The position numbers and the translations under genes were made by a program. 17,196 bases of DNA from Acidobacteriota bacterium (GTDB lineage Bacteria > Acidobacteriota > Terriglobia > Terriglobales > Acidobacteriaceae), in assembly GCA_021801945.1 (NCBI GenBank), contig JAKABE010000030.1:1-17196 (forward strand), read 5' to 3'. The notes beneath the pieces are model-generated. The model did not search any database and was not told the origin of the DNA. It worked only from the letters and a program-made list of their open reading frames with translations. Below, piece by piece: positions 1 to 7,145 of this stretch (position 1 is its first letter; every line of letters starts with the position of its first letter).

Positions 1-894
1 CCCGCGGTCATTGCCGCCGTGGTTCATCTGCTCGGCCAGGCGGGAGCGCGGCGCATCCGGCTTGTAGAGAGCGCGCCGGATGGAGACCATCCGCTCCAGC
101 ACTTTATGATCTCCGCGGGCTGGAATCCGCAGCAATTCGTGAGCGCCGCGCCCAAGTCCAAGGTCGAGTTTGAGAACACCAACTTCCTGGGCAGCTATAA
201 GACCTACGCCACCTTCATAGTTCCCGGCGGCGGCCTGATGTACAAGGGTTTCGACCTGAATCGAGCCTACCGCGACACCGACGTCTTTGTCTCCCTGGCC
301 AAGCTGAAGGAGCACCGCACCGCCGGCATTACGCTCTCCATGAAAAACTGCTTCGGTATAACGCCCTGCACCATCTACGGCCAGAACTCTCCCGCCGACG
401 AGCCCGGCCCTGCGCCAGCCGGCTTCCGTGCTCCGTTTCACAGCGGTAACCGCCTGCCTCCCCAAAGCGCCCCCCAGCCTTCCGTCGACTTCGCCACGTG
501 GTCGCACGATCCCGGCTATCGTGTTCCCCGCATCGTCGTTGACCTGGTGCACGTCCGGCCCATCCACCTGGCCGTCATTGACGGGATTTACACGATCGAG
601 GGCGGCGAACTGCCCCAACAAGGGCCGCGGTTGATCCACAAGCCGATGCACCCAGGCGTGCTCATCGCCGGCCTCAATTGCGTCTCCACCGACGCGGTCG
701 GTACGGCTGTCATGGGCTTCGATCCCATGGCCGAGCGCGGCACGCCGCCCTTTGAAACTGCCTCCAGCATGTTGAAGCTGGGTGAGCAAGTGGGCCTGGG
801 CACCCGCGACCTCAACCACATCGAAGTTCTGGGCGAGCCCATCGCGAAAGTACGCACTCCCTTTACGCCGCTTTCGCAATTGATCCATGCCTGA
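1..894 (+). CDS. DUF362 domain-containing protein (5' end outside window)
   Basis: The frame is open from the first base, so the start lies upstream; the GTG at 19 is internal because the residues before it (PAVIAA) continue the same strand-helix pattern. About 297 residues are visible. Family marks are the segment LAKLKEHRTAGITLSMKNCF, matching the 'lPKlK.H..tg.T...KN..G' core of DUF362 proteins, and the C-terminal part with AVIDGIYTIEGG and STDAVGTAVMGFDP. No ferredoxin-type four-cysteine cluster follows, unlike in some DUF362 members, so this is the single-domain form. The biochemical role of the family is not established; some members are annotated as iron-sulfur or uncharacterised secreted proteins. 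The missing N-terminus prevents checking for a signal peptide. A GC-rich hairpin follows the stop by about 60 bases. The family call is firm; the function is unknown. Confidence 0.85.
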   Translation, partial: PAVIAAVVHLLGQAGARRIRLVESAPDGDHPLQHFMISAGWNPQQFVSAAPKSKVEFENTNFLGSYKTYATFIVPGGGLMYKGFDLNRAYRDTDVFVSLAKLKEHRTAGITLSMKNCFGITPCTIYGQNSPADEPGPAPAGFRAPFHSGNRLPPQSAPQPSVDFATWSHDPGYRVPRIVVDLVHVRPIHLAVIDGIYTIEGGELPQQGPRLIHKPMHPGVLIAGLNCVSTDAVGTAVMGFDPMAERGTPPFETASSMLKLGEQVGLGTRDLNHIEVLGEPIAKVRTPFTPLSQLIHA

Positions 895-955
895 CCCTTT
901 GGCCGGCGCACAGCTACAGAGCGAACCTTTCAGACTTCTCTCCTGTCGCCGAATC

Positions 956-984
956 GCGAACGCGGGCCGGCAGACCCGCGTCGC
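956..984 (+). terminator. GC-rich hairpin downstream of the DUF362 gene
   Basis: The arms ACGCGGG (960-966) and CCCGCGT (975-981) pair perfectly over 7 bp. GCG/CGC extends the stem by three more pairs beyond a bulged A at 959. The loop is 8 bases. No T-run follows, so it is a weak candidate for an intrinsic terminator of the upstream gene. The rest of 895-1156 shows no gene that I can support. Confidence 0.35.
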
Positions 985-1156
985 AGCCGGTTTGGAGGCC
1001 GGGGTACCAGGAGCTTAGCGCCGGCCATGAATGGATCGGCATTCTACACCTTCGGGAGAGATGCTCTTAGTGCGTCCCGCTGTGTCTGCAGAGTAGAATT
1101 CCGTTTCCATTCGTACCGACTCAATTTGCACATCAATTCCGAGGAGGGTAAAGAAG

Positions 1157-2491
1157 ATGCCCATCGAACGCCGCGATTTTTTGATGTCCGCCGCCGGGGC
1201 GGGTATGGCCGCCATGGCGCCGCGATTTGCCGCCGCCGAGGCACAGGCCATGCAAGCCACGCGTGGCATGCCGCAGCCGCGGATCAAGGACGTCAACGTC
1301 ATCGAGTGCCAGCCCCAGGGCGTACGTCTCACCGTGGTCAAGATCACCACCGATCAGGACGGCCTCTACGGTTACGGTTGCGCCACCTTTACCCAGCGCG
1401 CCGATCTGGTCAGGCCCGCAGTCGAGAAGTATCTCAAGCCGCTGCTGCTCAACCGCACCACCGATCGAATCGAGGACATCTGGCAGTGCTGTTACAACAG
1501 CTCCTATTGGCGCAACGGTCCGGTCCTCAACAACGCCATCAGCGGCATCGATCAGGCTCTCTGGGACATCAAGGGCCGCCAGGCCGGGATGCCCGTCTAC
1601 CAGCTCGCAGGCGGAAAGTGCCGCGAAGCCGCCGATTGCTACTGCCACGCCAGTGGCGCCGACTATCCCGACGTCATCGAGAGCGCCAAGAAATTCATGG
1701 CCGAAGGCTTTCGCAACGTCCGCGTCCAGGTCGGTCTCCCCGGCTTGGCCGGCTACGGCTCCGCTCATAAAGGCGCCACGCCCTTCAAGGCCCTCGTCTC
1801 GGGCCCTATCTATGACCCGGAATACGACATGCGCCGCTCCCTCAAGCTGCTGGAGATCTGCCGGACCGAACTCGGCCCCGAGGTCCAGTTGCTCCACGAC
1901 ATGCATGAGCGTTTCACTCCCAACGAAGCCGTGCAGTTCTGCAAGGAAGCCGAACAATATCAAATGTTCTTCCTGGAAGATCCACTCTCGCCTGAGAACA
2001 TCGCCTACTTCCGCCAGATCCGCCAGAACTGCGCGACACCCATCGCCATGGGCGAGCTCTTCAACAATCCCCATGAGTGGCAGCCACTCATCAACGAACG
2101 GCTGATCGATTACATCCGCTGCCACATCTCGCAAGTAGGCGGCTTCAGCGCCGGTCGCAAGATCGCCATTCTCGCCGAGGCCCACGGCGTGAAAACCGCG
2201 TGGCACGGCCCCGGCGATGTTTCTCCCGTCGGTCACATGGCCAATGTCACCCTCGATCTTGTCAGCCACAACTTCGGCATACAAGAGTACACCCACTTCA
2301 ACGAGCAGACCCAGGCCATCTTCCACGGTTGCCCGGAGATGCGAGAGGGCTACTTGTGGGTGAGTGAGAAGCCCGGCTGGGGCATTGAGATCGACGAGAA
2401 GGAAGCCGCGAAGTTTCCGTACGTCGAGGGCGGGCTGAACGGCGGTTGGGGCGTCATCCGGCTCCGCGACGGCACGGTCATCAATCAGTAG
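1157..2491 (+). CDS. Tat-exported enolase-superfamily sugar-acid dehydratase (mannonate dehydratase/RspA-like)
   Basis: The 444-residue product belongs to the mandelate racemase/enolase superfamily, closest in motif to D-mannonate dehydratase (ManD/RspA), which removes water from D-mannonate to give 2-keto-3-deoxygluconate. Expected residues are present: the RVQVGLPGLAGYG segment (Arg189, Tyr200 region), Asp248-x-His250, Glu274 in FFLEDPLSPE, Glu300 in AMGELFNNP, Arg321 in YIRCHISQVGG, His350 in WHGPGDVSPVGH, Glu377, and a closing LRDGT motif. Asp248, Glu274 and Glu300 would bind Mg2+. Residues 1-31 form a twin-arginine signal (ERRDFLM, a small-residue hydrophobic stretch, then an Ala-rich cleavage region), so the enzyme should be exported folded, unlike the usual cytoplasmic ManD. 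GAGGAGG at 1141-1147, nine bases before ATG, fixes the start. Members of this subgroup vary in activity, so the substrate is uncertain. It converges on the ABC exporter with 27 bp between stops. Confidence 0.85.
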   Translation: MPIERRDFLMSAAGAGMAAMAPRFAAAEAQAMQATRGMPQPRIKDVNVIECQPQGVRLTVVKITTDQDGLYGYGCATFTQRADLVRPAVEKYLKPLLLNRTTDRIEDIWQCCYNSSYWRNGPVLNNAISGIDQALWDIKGRQAGMPVYQLAGGKCREAADCYCHASGADYPDVIESAKKFMAEGFRNVRVQVGLPGLAGYGSAHKGATPFKALVSGPIYDPEYDMRRSLKLLEICRTELGPEVQLLHDMHERFTPNEAVQFCKEAEQYQMFFLEDPLSPENIAYFRQIRQNCATPIAMGELFNNPHEWQPLINERLIDYIRCHISQVGGFSAGRKIAILAEAHGVKTAWHGPGDVSPVGHMANVTLDLVSHNFGIQEYTHFNEQTQAIFHGCPEMREGYLWVSEKPGWGIEIDEKEAAKFPYVEGGLNGGWGVIRLRDGTVINQ

Positions 2492-2518
2492 CTGGCGCCG
2501 TTCCGCCTCCGAACCGCC

Positions 2519-4516
2519 CTACACCGCTGGCGCGATCGAAGCCGGGCGCGCGGACGGCAAAAAGCCACTCATCTCCTGGTCCTTATACTGGAGCTGATAA
2601 AGCCGCCAGTAGATGCCGCGCGCGGCCAGTAACTCCTGGTGGGTTCCCATCTCGCGCAACTGCCCTTTGTGCATTACCAGAATGGCGTCGGCCCGTTGCA
2701 CCGTTGAAAGCCGGTGCGCAATCACCACACTGGTCCTTCCCGCCACCATCCGCTCAAGGGCCGCGCGGATGCGCAACTCCGTATCCGTATCCACGCTCGA
2801 AGTGGCCTCATCCAGAATCAGAATGCGCGGATTGTAGGCCAAGGCGCGGGCAAAGTTGATGAGCTGCTTCTGGCCTGTCGAGAGCGAGCTGCCCCGCTCC
2901 TGCATAGGTTCCTCGAAGCCTCGCGGCAGCCCTTCGATGAACTCCAGCACGTTCACGTCGCGTGCGGCGCTTCGCATCTCCTCGTCGGTCACCTCTTCGT
3001 TGCCCATGCGGATGTTCTCGGCCAGGGTGCCCGTAAATAGCATGGGATCCTGTAGGACCACGGCGAAGTGCCGCCGCAGGGCGTTGAGGTCGTGCTGACG
3101 CAGGTCCACGCCGTCCACCAGGATCTGACCCGCGGTCACGTCATAGAAGCGCATCATCAGGCTTGTCAGCGTGGTCTTGCCCGCGCCGGTGTGGCCGACG
3201 ATCGCCACTGTCTGGCCCGGTTCCACGATGAAAGAAACATCCTTGAGGATCCACTCGATCTCGCCGATCGCGCCCAACGCCGCGGCCCGGTTATCGGCCT
3301 GCGAGGCGGCATTAACCGCCGATTGCTGCGCCTCGCTCAGCTTCTGGTAGGTAAACCACACATGGCGGAACTCGATGCGGTTCGATCCGTCGCCTTCCAG
3401 CGGTTGCGCCGGGCTTACGATCTCCGGCGCCGTATCCAGGAGCTTGAAGATGCGCTCACAGGCAGCCATGGCCGCTTGCAGGATGTTGTACTTGTCGCTG
3501 AGGTCCTGGATGGGACGCCAGAAGCGCTGCGAGTACTGGATGAACATGGCGAGCACGCCGATCGTTACCGCGCCCCGCGCGATCACGCTGAAGCCGCCGA
3601 ACCACACCACCAGCGCAATGGCCACGGACGAGAGCAGTTCCACGGCCGGGTAATAGAGCGAATACGCCAAGATGGTGTCGAAGAACGCGATCATATACTG
3701 TTCGTTCACCGCTTTGAAGTCCTTGTAGGCGCGCTCTTCGCGGTTGAACAGTTGCACCACGCTCATGCCCGAGATGTGCTCCTGCGTGAAGCTGTTGATG
3801 CGGGCAATCGAAGCCCGCACCCGCCTGTAACTCTCGCGCACATGATCGCGGAAGATGCGCGTCACCAGCAGGATCAGCGGCAACACGGCGAAGGCCAGCA
3901 GCGCCAGCCACCAATTGATGGCGAGCATCACGGCGGCCATGACGGTCAGGCTGAAGGCATCGTTGACGATGGCCAGCACGCCGGAGGTGAACATATCGTT
4001 GATGGCGTCCACGTCCGAGGTCAACCTGGTCACGAGCCGCCCGACCGGGTGGACATCGAAGAACCCGACGTGCATCCCCTGCATGTGGCGGAAGATGTCC
4101 CGCCGCAGGTCGAACATGATCTTCTGCCCCATCCACTGCATCAGATAGGTCTGGACAAACTCAAACAAGTAGGACAGAAGCAATGTGCCGAGATAGATGG
4201 CGGCCAGGTCAGTGATTCCGGCGTAAGGGTTATCCGGCAGCCGGCGCGTCAGCCAGGTTGTCGCCGGCCCCGGCTTGCCGGTCAGATAGCGGTCGATAGC
4301 CACCTTCACCAGGTAGGGCCCGGTCACATCGCAGAGGGATTTCAGCGAAACCGCCAGCGACGAAACGCCTGCTTGCAGCCAGTAGGGCCGCACATAGTGG
4401 GCGAGACGGCGCATCAGCCGCGCGTCGTAGACCTTCCCGACCGGGTCTTCGTCCGCCTTGCGGGCATTCTCTACGCGGGCAACCCCGCGCACCTTCGTTT
4501 GCTCAGCATTTGCCAT
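2519..4516 (-). CDS. ABC exporter half-transporter, fused membrane and ATPase domains (MsbA/LmrA type)
   Basis: From the ATG at 4516 the protein has 665 residues: a short charged N-terminus, an exporter-type transmembrane domain with about six helices (roughly 40-350), then a nucleotide-binding domain. The NBD has the A-loop FTYQ, Walker A GHTGAGKTT (about 441-449), Q-loop VVLQDP, signature LSTGQ, Walker B ILILDEA and switch His in VIAHRLS, so it should hydrolyse ATP. As a half-transporter it would dimerise in the inner membrane and export a lipid, peptide or drug; the substrate cannot be read from sequence. About 27 extra Ala/Gln-rich residues lie between the A-loop and the strand before Walker A. 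The frame stays open to another ATG at 4591 (690 residues). I prefer 4516 because the extra N-terminus looks unrelated to the family, although neither start has a strong ribosome site. No partner subunit lies beside it. Confidence 0.9.
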   Translation of the reverse strand: MANAEQTKVRGVARVENARKADEDPVGKVYDARLMRRLAHYVRPYWLQAGVSSLAVSLKSLCDVTGPYLVKVAIDRYLTGKPGPATTWLTRRLPDNPYAGITDLAAIYLGTLLLSYLFEFVQTYLMQWMGQKIMFDLRRDIFRHMQGMHVGFFDVHPVGRLVTRLTSDVDAINDMFTSGVLAIVNDAFSLTVMAAVMLAINWWLALLAFAVLPLILLVTRIFRDHVRESYRRVRASIARINSFTQEHISGMSVVQLFNREERAYKDFKAVNEQYMIAFFDTILAYSLYYPAVELLSSVAIALVVWFGGFSVIARGAVTIGVLAMFIQYSQRFWRPIQDLSDKYNILQAAMAACERIFKLLDTAPEIVSPAQPLEGDGSNRIEFRHVWFTYQKLSEAQQSAVNAASQADNRAAALGAIGEIEWILKDVSFIVEPGQTVAIVGHTGAGKTTLTSLMMRFYDVTAGQILVDGVDLRQHDLNALRRHFAVVLQDPMLFTGTLAENIRMGNEEVTDEEMRSAARDVNVLEFIEGLPRGFEEPMQERGSSLSTGQKQLINFARALAYNPRILILDEATSSVDTDTELRIRAALERMVAGRTSVVIAHRLSTVQRADAILVMHKGQLREMGTHQELLAARGIYWRLYQLQYKDQEMSGFLPSARPASIAPAV

Positions 4517-4807
4517 CGGTACGGTAGGGCTAAAACGGCTGCAGAACTCCTGTGCCCGGTAAGCCCGCCATGGCGGGCCGCTAAGCGCCATGTTCCCTGA
4601 ACGGCCCCCTGCGACAGATCCTTGCCGCTGAGGATTGAGGGAAATGCCACCCGATCAACCTTCGAAAGGGTATGGAAGATCTTGCACCGCTCGGGGACTT
4701 CCTGTTCCATTGTACGGGTAGACTCGCGCCCCCGCAGCCCGCCCTTGGGCCACGTGGCCATCTACCTGGAGCTTTCCGCGATATCCCAGCAGACGGCGAA
4801 GCGATCG

Positions 4808-4933
4808 CTAAGAACCGGACCCCGGCTTGGGCGCACTTTTCGGCGCCGGCTTGGTCATCTTCGCAGCACTCGAGACGCCCATGCTGAGCAGCACGTAGCT
4901 GAATCCCTTGCGCAGCAGTTCGAGAAACTTCAT
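4808..4933 (-). CDS. Possible small membrane-associated peptide, 41 residues
   Basis: The sequence begins MKFLELLRKGFSYVLLSMGV and continues through SSAAKM into a Lys/Pro-rich tail (TKPAPKSAPKPGSGS). About 78 percent of codons end in G or C, in keeping with neighbouring real genes. The N-terminal half reads as an amphipathic or short membrane helix, and the tail as flexible and basic. The ribosome site is weak (GGGG about ten bases upstream). It sits on the minus strand between the cytochrome c gene and the ABC exporter gene, after a strong hairpin at 5005-5044. I do not recognise a named family. The alternative is chance: the frame is also open upstream to 5011, and small frames are common in GC-rich DNA. 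The remaining bases between 4517 and 4807 hold nothing I can support beyond a probable promoter region for the exporter. Confidence 0.4.
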   Translation of the reverse strand: MKFLELLRKGFSYVLLSMGVSSAAKMTKPAPKSAPKPGSGS

Positions 4934-5004
4934 GACCGCATGTCCCCATCGGCGGCACCCCGGCAACCATACCACTGACCACTGGGTTCTATACCGCCTG
5001 GCAA

Positions 5005-5044
5005 GTCCCAAGTCTCGTCCGCCGCGGCGGGTGAGACCTGGGAC
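5005..5044 (-). terminator. Long hairpin after the cytochrome c gene
   Basis: A nested inverted repeat: outer arms GTCCCA (5005-5010) and TGGGAC (5039-5044), then GTCTC (5012-5016) with GAGAC (5033-5037), then CCGCC (5019-5023) with GGCGG (5026-5030), with single or double mismatches between the three blocks. That is sixteen base pairs over 40 bases. It begins 39 bases after the cytochrome stop on the minus strand. No T-run follows on either strand, so it could be a terminator, an RNA-stabilising stem or an intergenic palindrome. Confidence 0.5.
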
Positions 5045-5082
5045 CCACGAAGCTGATCGACCGAAATCGCGCGCTCATCGCC

Positions 5083-5658
5083 CTAGCGCTTCTTTCCTTT
5101 TTTTGCGGGCATTGGTGGCGCTGGCGGGGTCGGCGGCTCACCGCTCACGATCGCCAGAACTGCCGGAGGCAGGGGCTTATCGGCATTAGCCAACAGCAGA
5201 CTTACCTGCCATATCTGTGTATCATTCAAAATCTTATTGAAGGCGGGCATGCCCGTAAGGCGAATGCCGTTGTCAACTTTCCAGGCCGTCACGCCTGGGG
5301 GATCATCGCTGACGCCGACCACGTTTCCCCGGGGATGCTTCTCCCAAAGCTGCGGGGCATGAGGAAACATGTTCGCGCCCAAATCGGAAGGCTTGCCGTG
5401 AAAGCCGTGGCAGGCCGCGCAATCCTGGCTGTAGATCTGCGCGCCGGCCATAAAGGCATCTTCATTCGCCTGGATCGGCGGTGTCTTCACCATCTGCCGG
5501 TCGATCCGGACGTGCAGCGGAATATGGGTAATCCACCTCTCCATCGGCAGCGGAGGATCACTGACAGCTACTGGCGGGTTTCCATACCGCAGCCACGCCA
5601 TAACGCAAAGGGGCAACAAAATGATGCCCAAAACCAACCCCAATAAGATACGACCCAT
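5083..5658 (-). CDS. Membrane-anchored monohaem class I cytochrome c
   Basis: This 191-residue protein starts with an uncleaved-looking hydrophobic anchor (residues about 3-24) and has one haem c site, CAACH (Cys80, Cys83, His84). The distal methionine is most likely Met137 in LTGMPAF. The fold should face the periplasm and carry electrons between membrane respiratory complexes or dehydrogenases. The sequence between the anchor and the haem site (about 25-70) is Pro-rich, and the C-terminus ends in a Pro/Ala-rich, lysine-rich tail (PAKKGKKR). GGAGG at 5670-5674, eleven bases before ATG, supports the start. No oxidase or dehydrogenase partner is adjacent, so its redox partner is unknown. The haem protein call is firm from the CxxCH and Met ligand. 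Confidence 0.9.
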   Translation of the reverse strand: MGRILLGLVLGIILLPLCVMAWLRYGNPPVAVSDPPLPMERWITHIPLHVRIDRQMVKTPPIQANEDAFMAGAQIYSQDCAACHGFHGKPSDLGANMFPHAPQLWEKHPRGNVVGVSDDPPGVTAWKVDNGIRLTGMPAFNKILNDTQIWQVSLLLANADKPLPPAVLAIVSGEPPTPPAPPMPAKKGKKR

Positions 5659-6211
5659 GCTCTAAAGAACCTCCATTGTCCTTCATCCTACCTCACGGAT
5701 AACGTCTTAGGCTCCGCTTTTAAAGAGTTCCCGTGTCGAATGCAGCAACGATCCTGGAGCCAGCAACTTCTCCACAGATTCCTCCGCATCACCCAGGGTC
5801 CACTCCTGACGAAAACGACGGCGAGTTCGAAGAAGTACAACGGCGCGTTTTTTAGAAAACTCAGCCGGGACTGGTTCGCAGCAGGGCCGTCCCCGGAGCC
5901 TACCGCCAGGCCGACTTGGCAGCCGACCTCATGGGCGCTGTTTCGACCGGAGACATGGCCGACTCGCCACGGAATCACAGGTTCTCGTCCCTGCTCCCAC
6001 AATCCCACCCTCCAGATGATTTAATACCTAGTGGGGGGAGCGCTCGATCGACGGCGAGGCCGGCGACATTTTGTACCGTTCCATTCCGCGCCGGACCGCC
6101 ATTCCCTGCGAGTCGCGCCGGTTGTGGTGTAGCGGTTCTGGAATGCGCCTTTCTGGCTTTGGCTCGAGCGGCGGTTCGCTTCCGTACTTTGGTGGAGGAA
6201 TCCCGATCACG
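5659..6211. other. Divergent intergenic region without a supported gene
   Basis: This 550-base gap separates the cytochrome c gene (minus) from the outer-membrane protein gene (plus). Open frames exist on both strands, but their translations are Arg/Pro/Ser-rich and have no recognisable domain or ribosome site. It must hold both promoters; I could not identify a convincing -35/-10 pair. A TAATAC at 6022-6027 resembles a -10 box but has no matching -35 element. Confidence 0.5.
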
Positions 6212-7000
6212 ATGCACTCGTTTCGACGTCTTGCCTTCCTGTTGGCGCTTATGTTTCCAGTCGTGCCTGTTCTTTGGGCCCAGAACCCCGGCAGCCCCTC
6301 ATCCAATCCCAGCGCGGAATCCAGTTCGAGTCAGGCACAGGGTTCGCAGCCCGGTCAGGCCCAACAGCCAGGCCAGCAGCCGACCACGCGGATGACAGTC
6401 GAGCAACGTATCCGCCTGCGCCGCGAGCAGCGACGTGCTGCCGCCATTCACTATACCTACGATCACGCTTACGAAACCTATCTGGGCTTGAGCTATCTGC
6501 GCTTTCCGCCGGGCCCATACCTGCAGCAGCTCACCGATTGGGCGTGGGATACCGGAGTGACCCGCTATTTCACCCGGCGCATGGGCGTTAACTTCGACGC
6601 GCGGGGCTACTACGGCATCGCCTATGTGGGTCTCAACTTCACCAACCAGACTCGGTATAACGTGAGCCAATACGACCTGATGGTTGGCCCCACCTATCGG
6701 TTCTACGTCCAGCCGAAATACTCCGCCGCGGTCCGGTTCATGGGAGGCTGGGCGCTCGGTAACTTTACGGGGGACACCAACGGCTTTGGCCAGATCTGTT
6801 CCAGCCCCAACCATTGCCTGCTTTACCCAAGTGGGCCCACGTACGCGGGCAGTGCGGCTCTGCTGGGCAACTACAACATTTCACCCGGCGTAAGCTTCCA
6901 GGTAGCACCTGAGTACGTTTTTAACGGCTTCGGTTCCTCACATCAGTACAGCCGGGGATTCACACTTGGCTTTGTCTACCGCTTCGGCAAGCAACCGTAA
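6212..7000 (+). CDS. Outer-membrane beta-barrel protein
   Basis: The 262-residue product begins with a signal peptide (MHSFRR, a hydrophobic core to about residue 22, cleavage near LWA/QNP). A Ser/Gln/Pro-rich linker (about 25-58) and a short basic segment (about 62-78) follow. The rest alternates in the way of beta-strands with many aromatic residues (TYDHAYETYLGLSYLRF, RGYYGIAYVGLNF, DLMVGPTYRFYVQ) and ends GFVYRFGKQP, a barrel-type closing strand. It should be a small outer-membrane barrel of the OmpA-like/Opacity class; no ligand can be named. Two cysteines (196 and 202, CSSPNHC) may close a surface loop. The frame is open from 6071, but GGAGGAA at 6194-6200 and the signal peptide place the start at 6212. 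It stands alone, with a terminator after it. Confidence 0.8.
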   Translation: MHSFRRLAFLLALMFPVVPVLWAQNPGSPSSNPSAESSSSQAQGSQPGQAQQPGQQPTTRMTVEQRIRLRREQRRAAAIHYTYDHAYETYLGLSYLRFPPGPYLQQLTDWAWDTGVTRYFTRRMGVNFDARGYYGIAYVGLNFTNQTRYNVSQYDLMVGPTYRFYVQPKYSAAVRFMGGWALGNFTGDTNGFGQICSSPNHCLLYPSGPTYAGSAALLGNYNISPGVSFQVAPEYVFNGFGSSHQYSRGFTLGFVYRFGKQP

Positions 7001-7062
7001 ACTCACCACGCCGGACACCGGAAGAACATCGATCCCGGCAAGATTTCCCTCAGAGGACGAAA

Positions 7063-7110
7063 AGAGGCGGGCGCAGTCACAAATGCGATTGCGCCCGCTT
7101 CACTTTTCTG
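7063..7110 (+). terminator. Bidirectional terminator between the barrel protein and fumarase genes
   Basis: GCGGGCGCA (7067-7075) pairs with TGCGCCCGC (7090-7098), and three further inner pairs including a G-T are possible. On the plus strand TTCACTTTTC follows. On the minus strand the stem is followed by CTCTTTTCG. It lies between two convergent genes, which fits a shared terminator. Confidence 0.7.
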
Positions 7111-7145
7111 ATTGCAATGGGAGCCAGAATCCTAATCGCAGATCA

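Noticed and set aside
1133..2326. 397-codon minus-strand frame opposite the dehydratase gene
   Set aside because: Translation is an Asp/Val/Gly/Ala-rich shadow with no motif, while the plus strand has catalytic residues and a ribosome site.
3068..4600. Long open frame (510 codons) on the plus strand opposite the ABC exporter
   Set aside because: It is the antisense of a strongly supported gene. Its translation is His/Arg/Gln/Asp-rich with no domain, an effect of GC-rich codon use.
4622..4978. 118-codon plus-strand frame as a gene opposite the small peptide
   Set aside because: No ribosome site or motif; third-position pattern favours the minus-strand frame in 4808-4933.
5688..6024. Overlapping frames on both strands in the cytochrome/barrel gap
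   Set aside because: No ribosome site, no recognisable domain, atypical composition; treated as intergenic.
6022..6027. TAATAC as a -10 promoter box for the barrel protein gene
   Set aside because: No recognisable -35 at the right distance, and it lies about 185 bases from the start.
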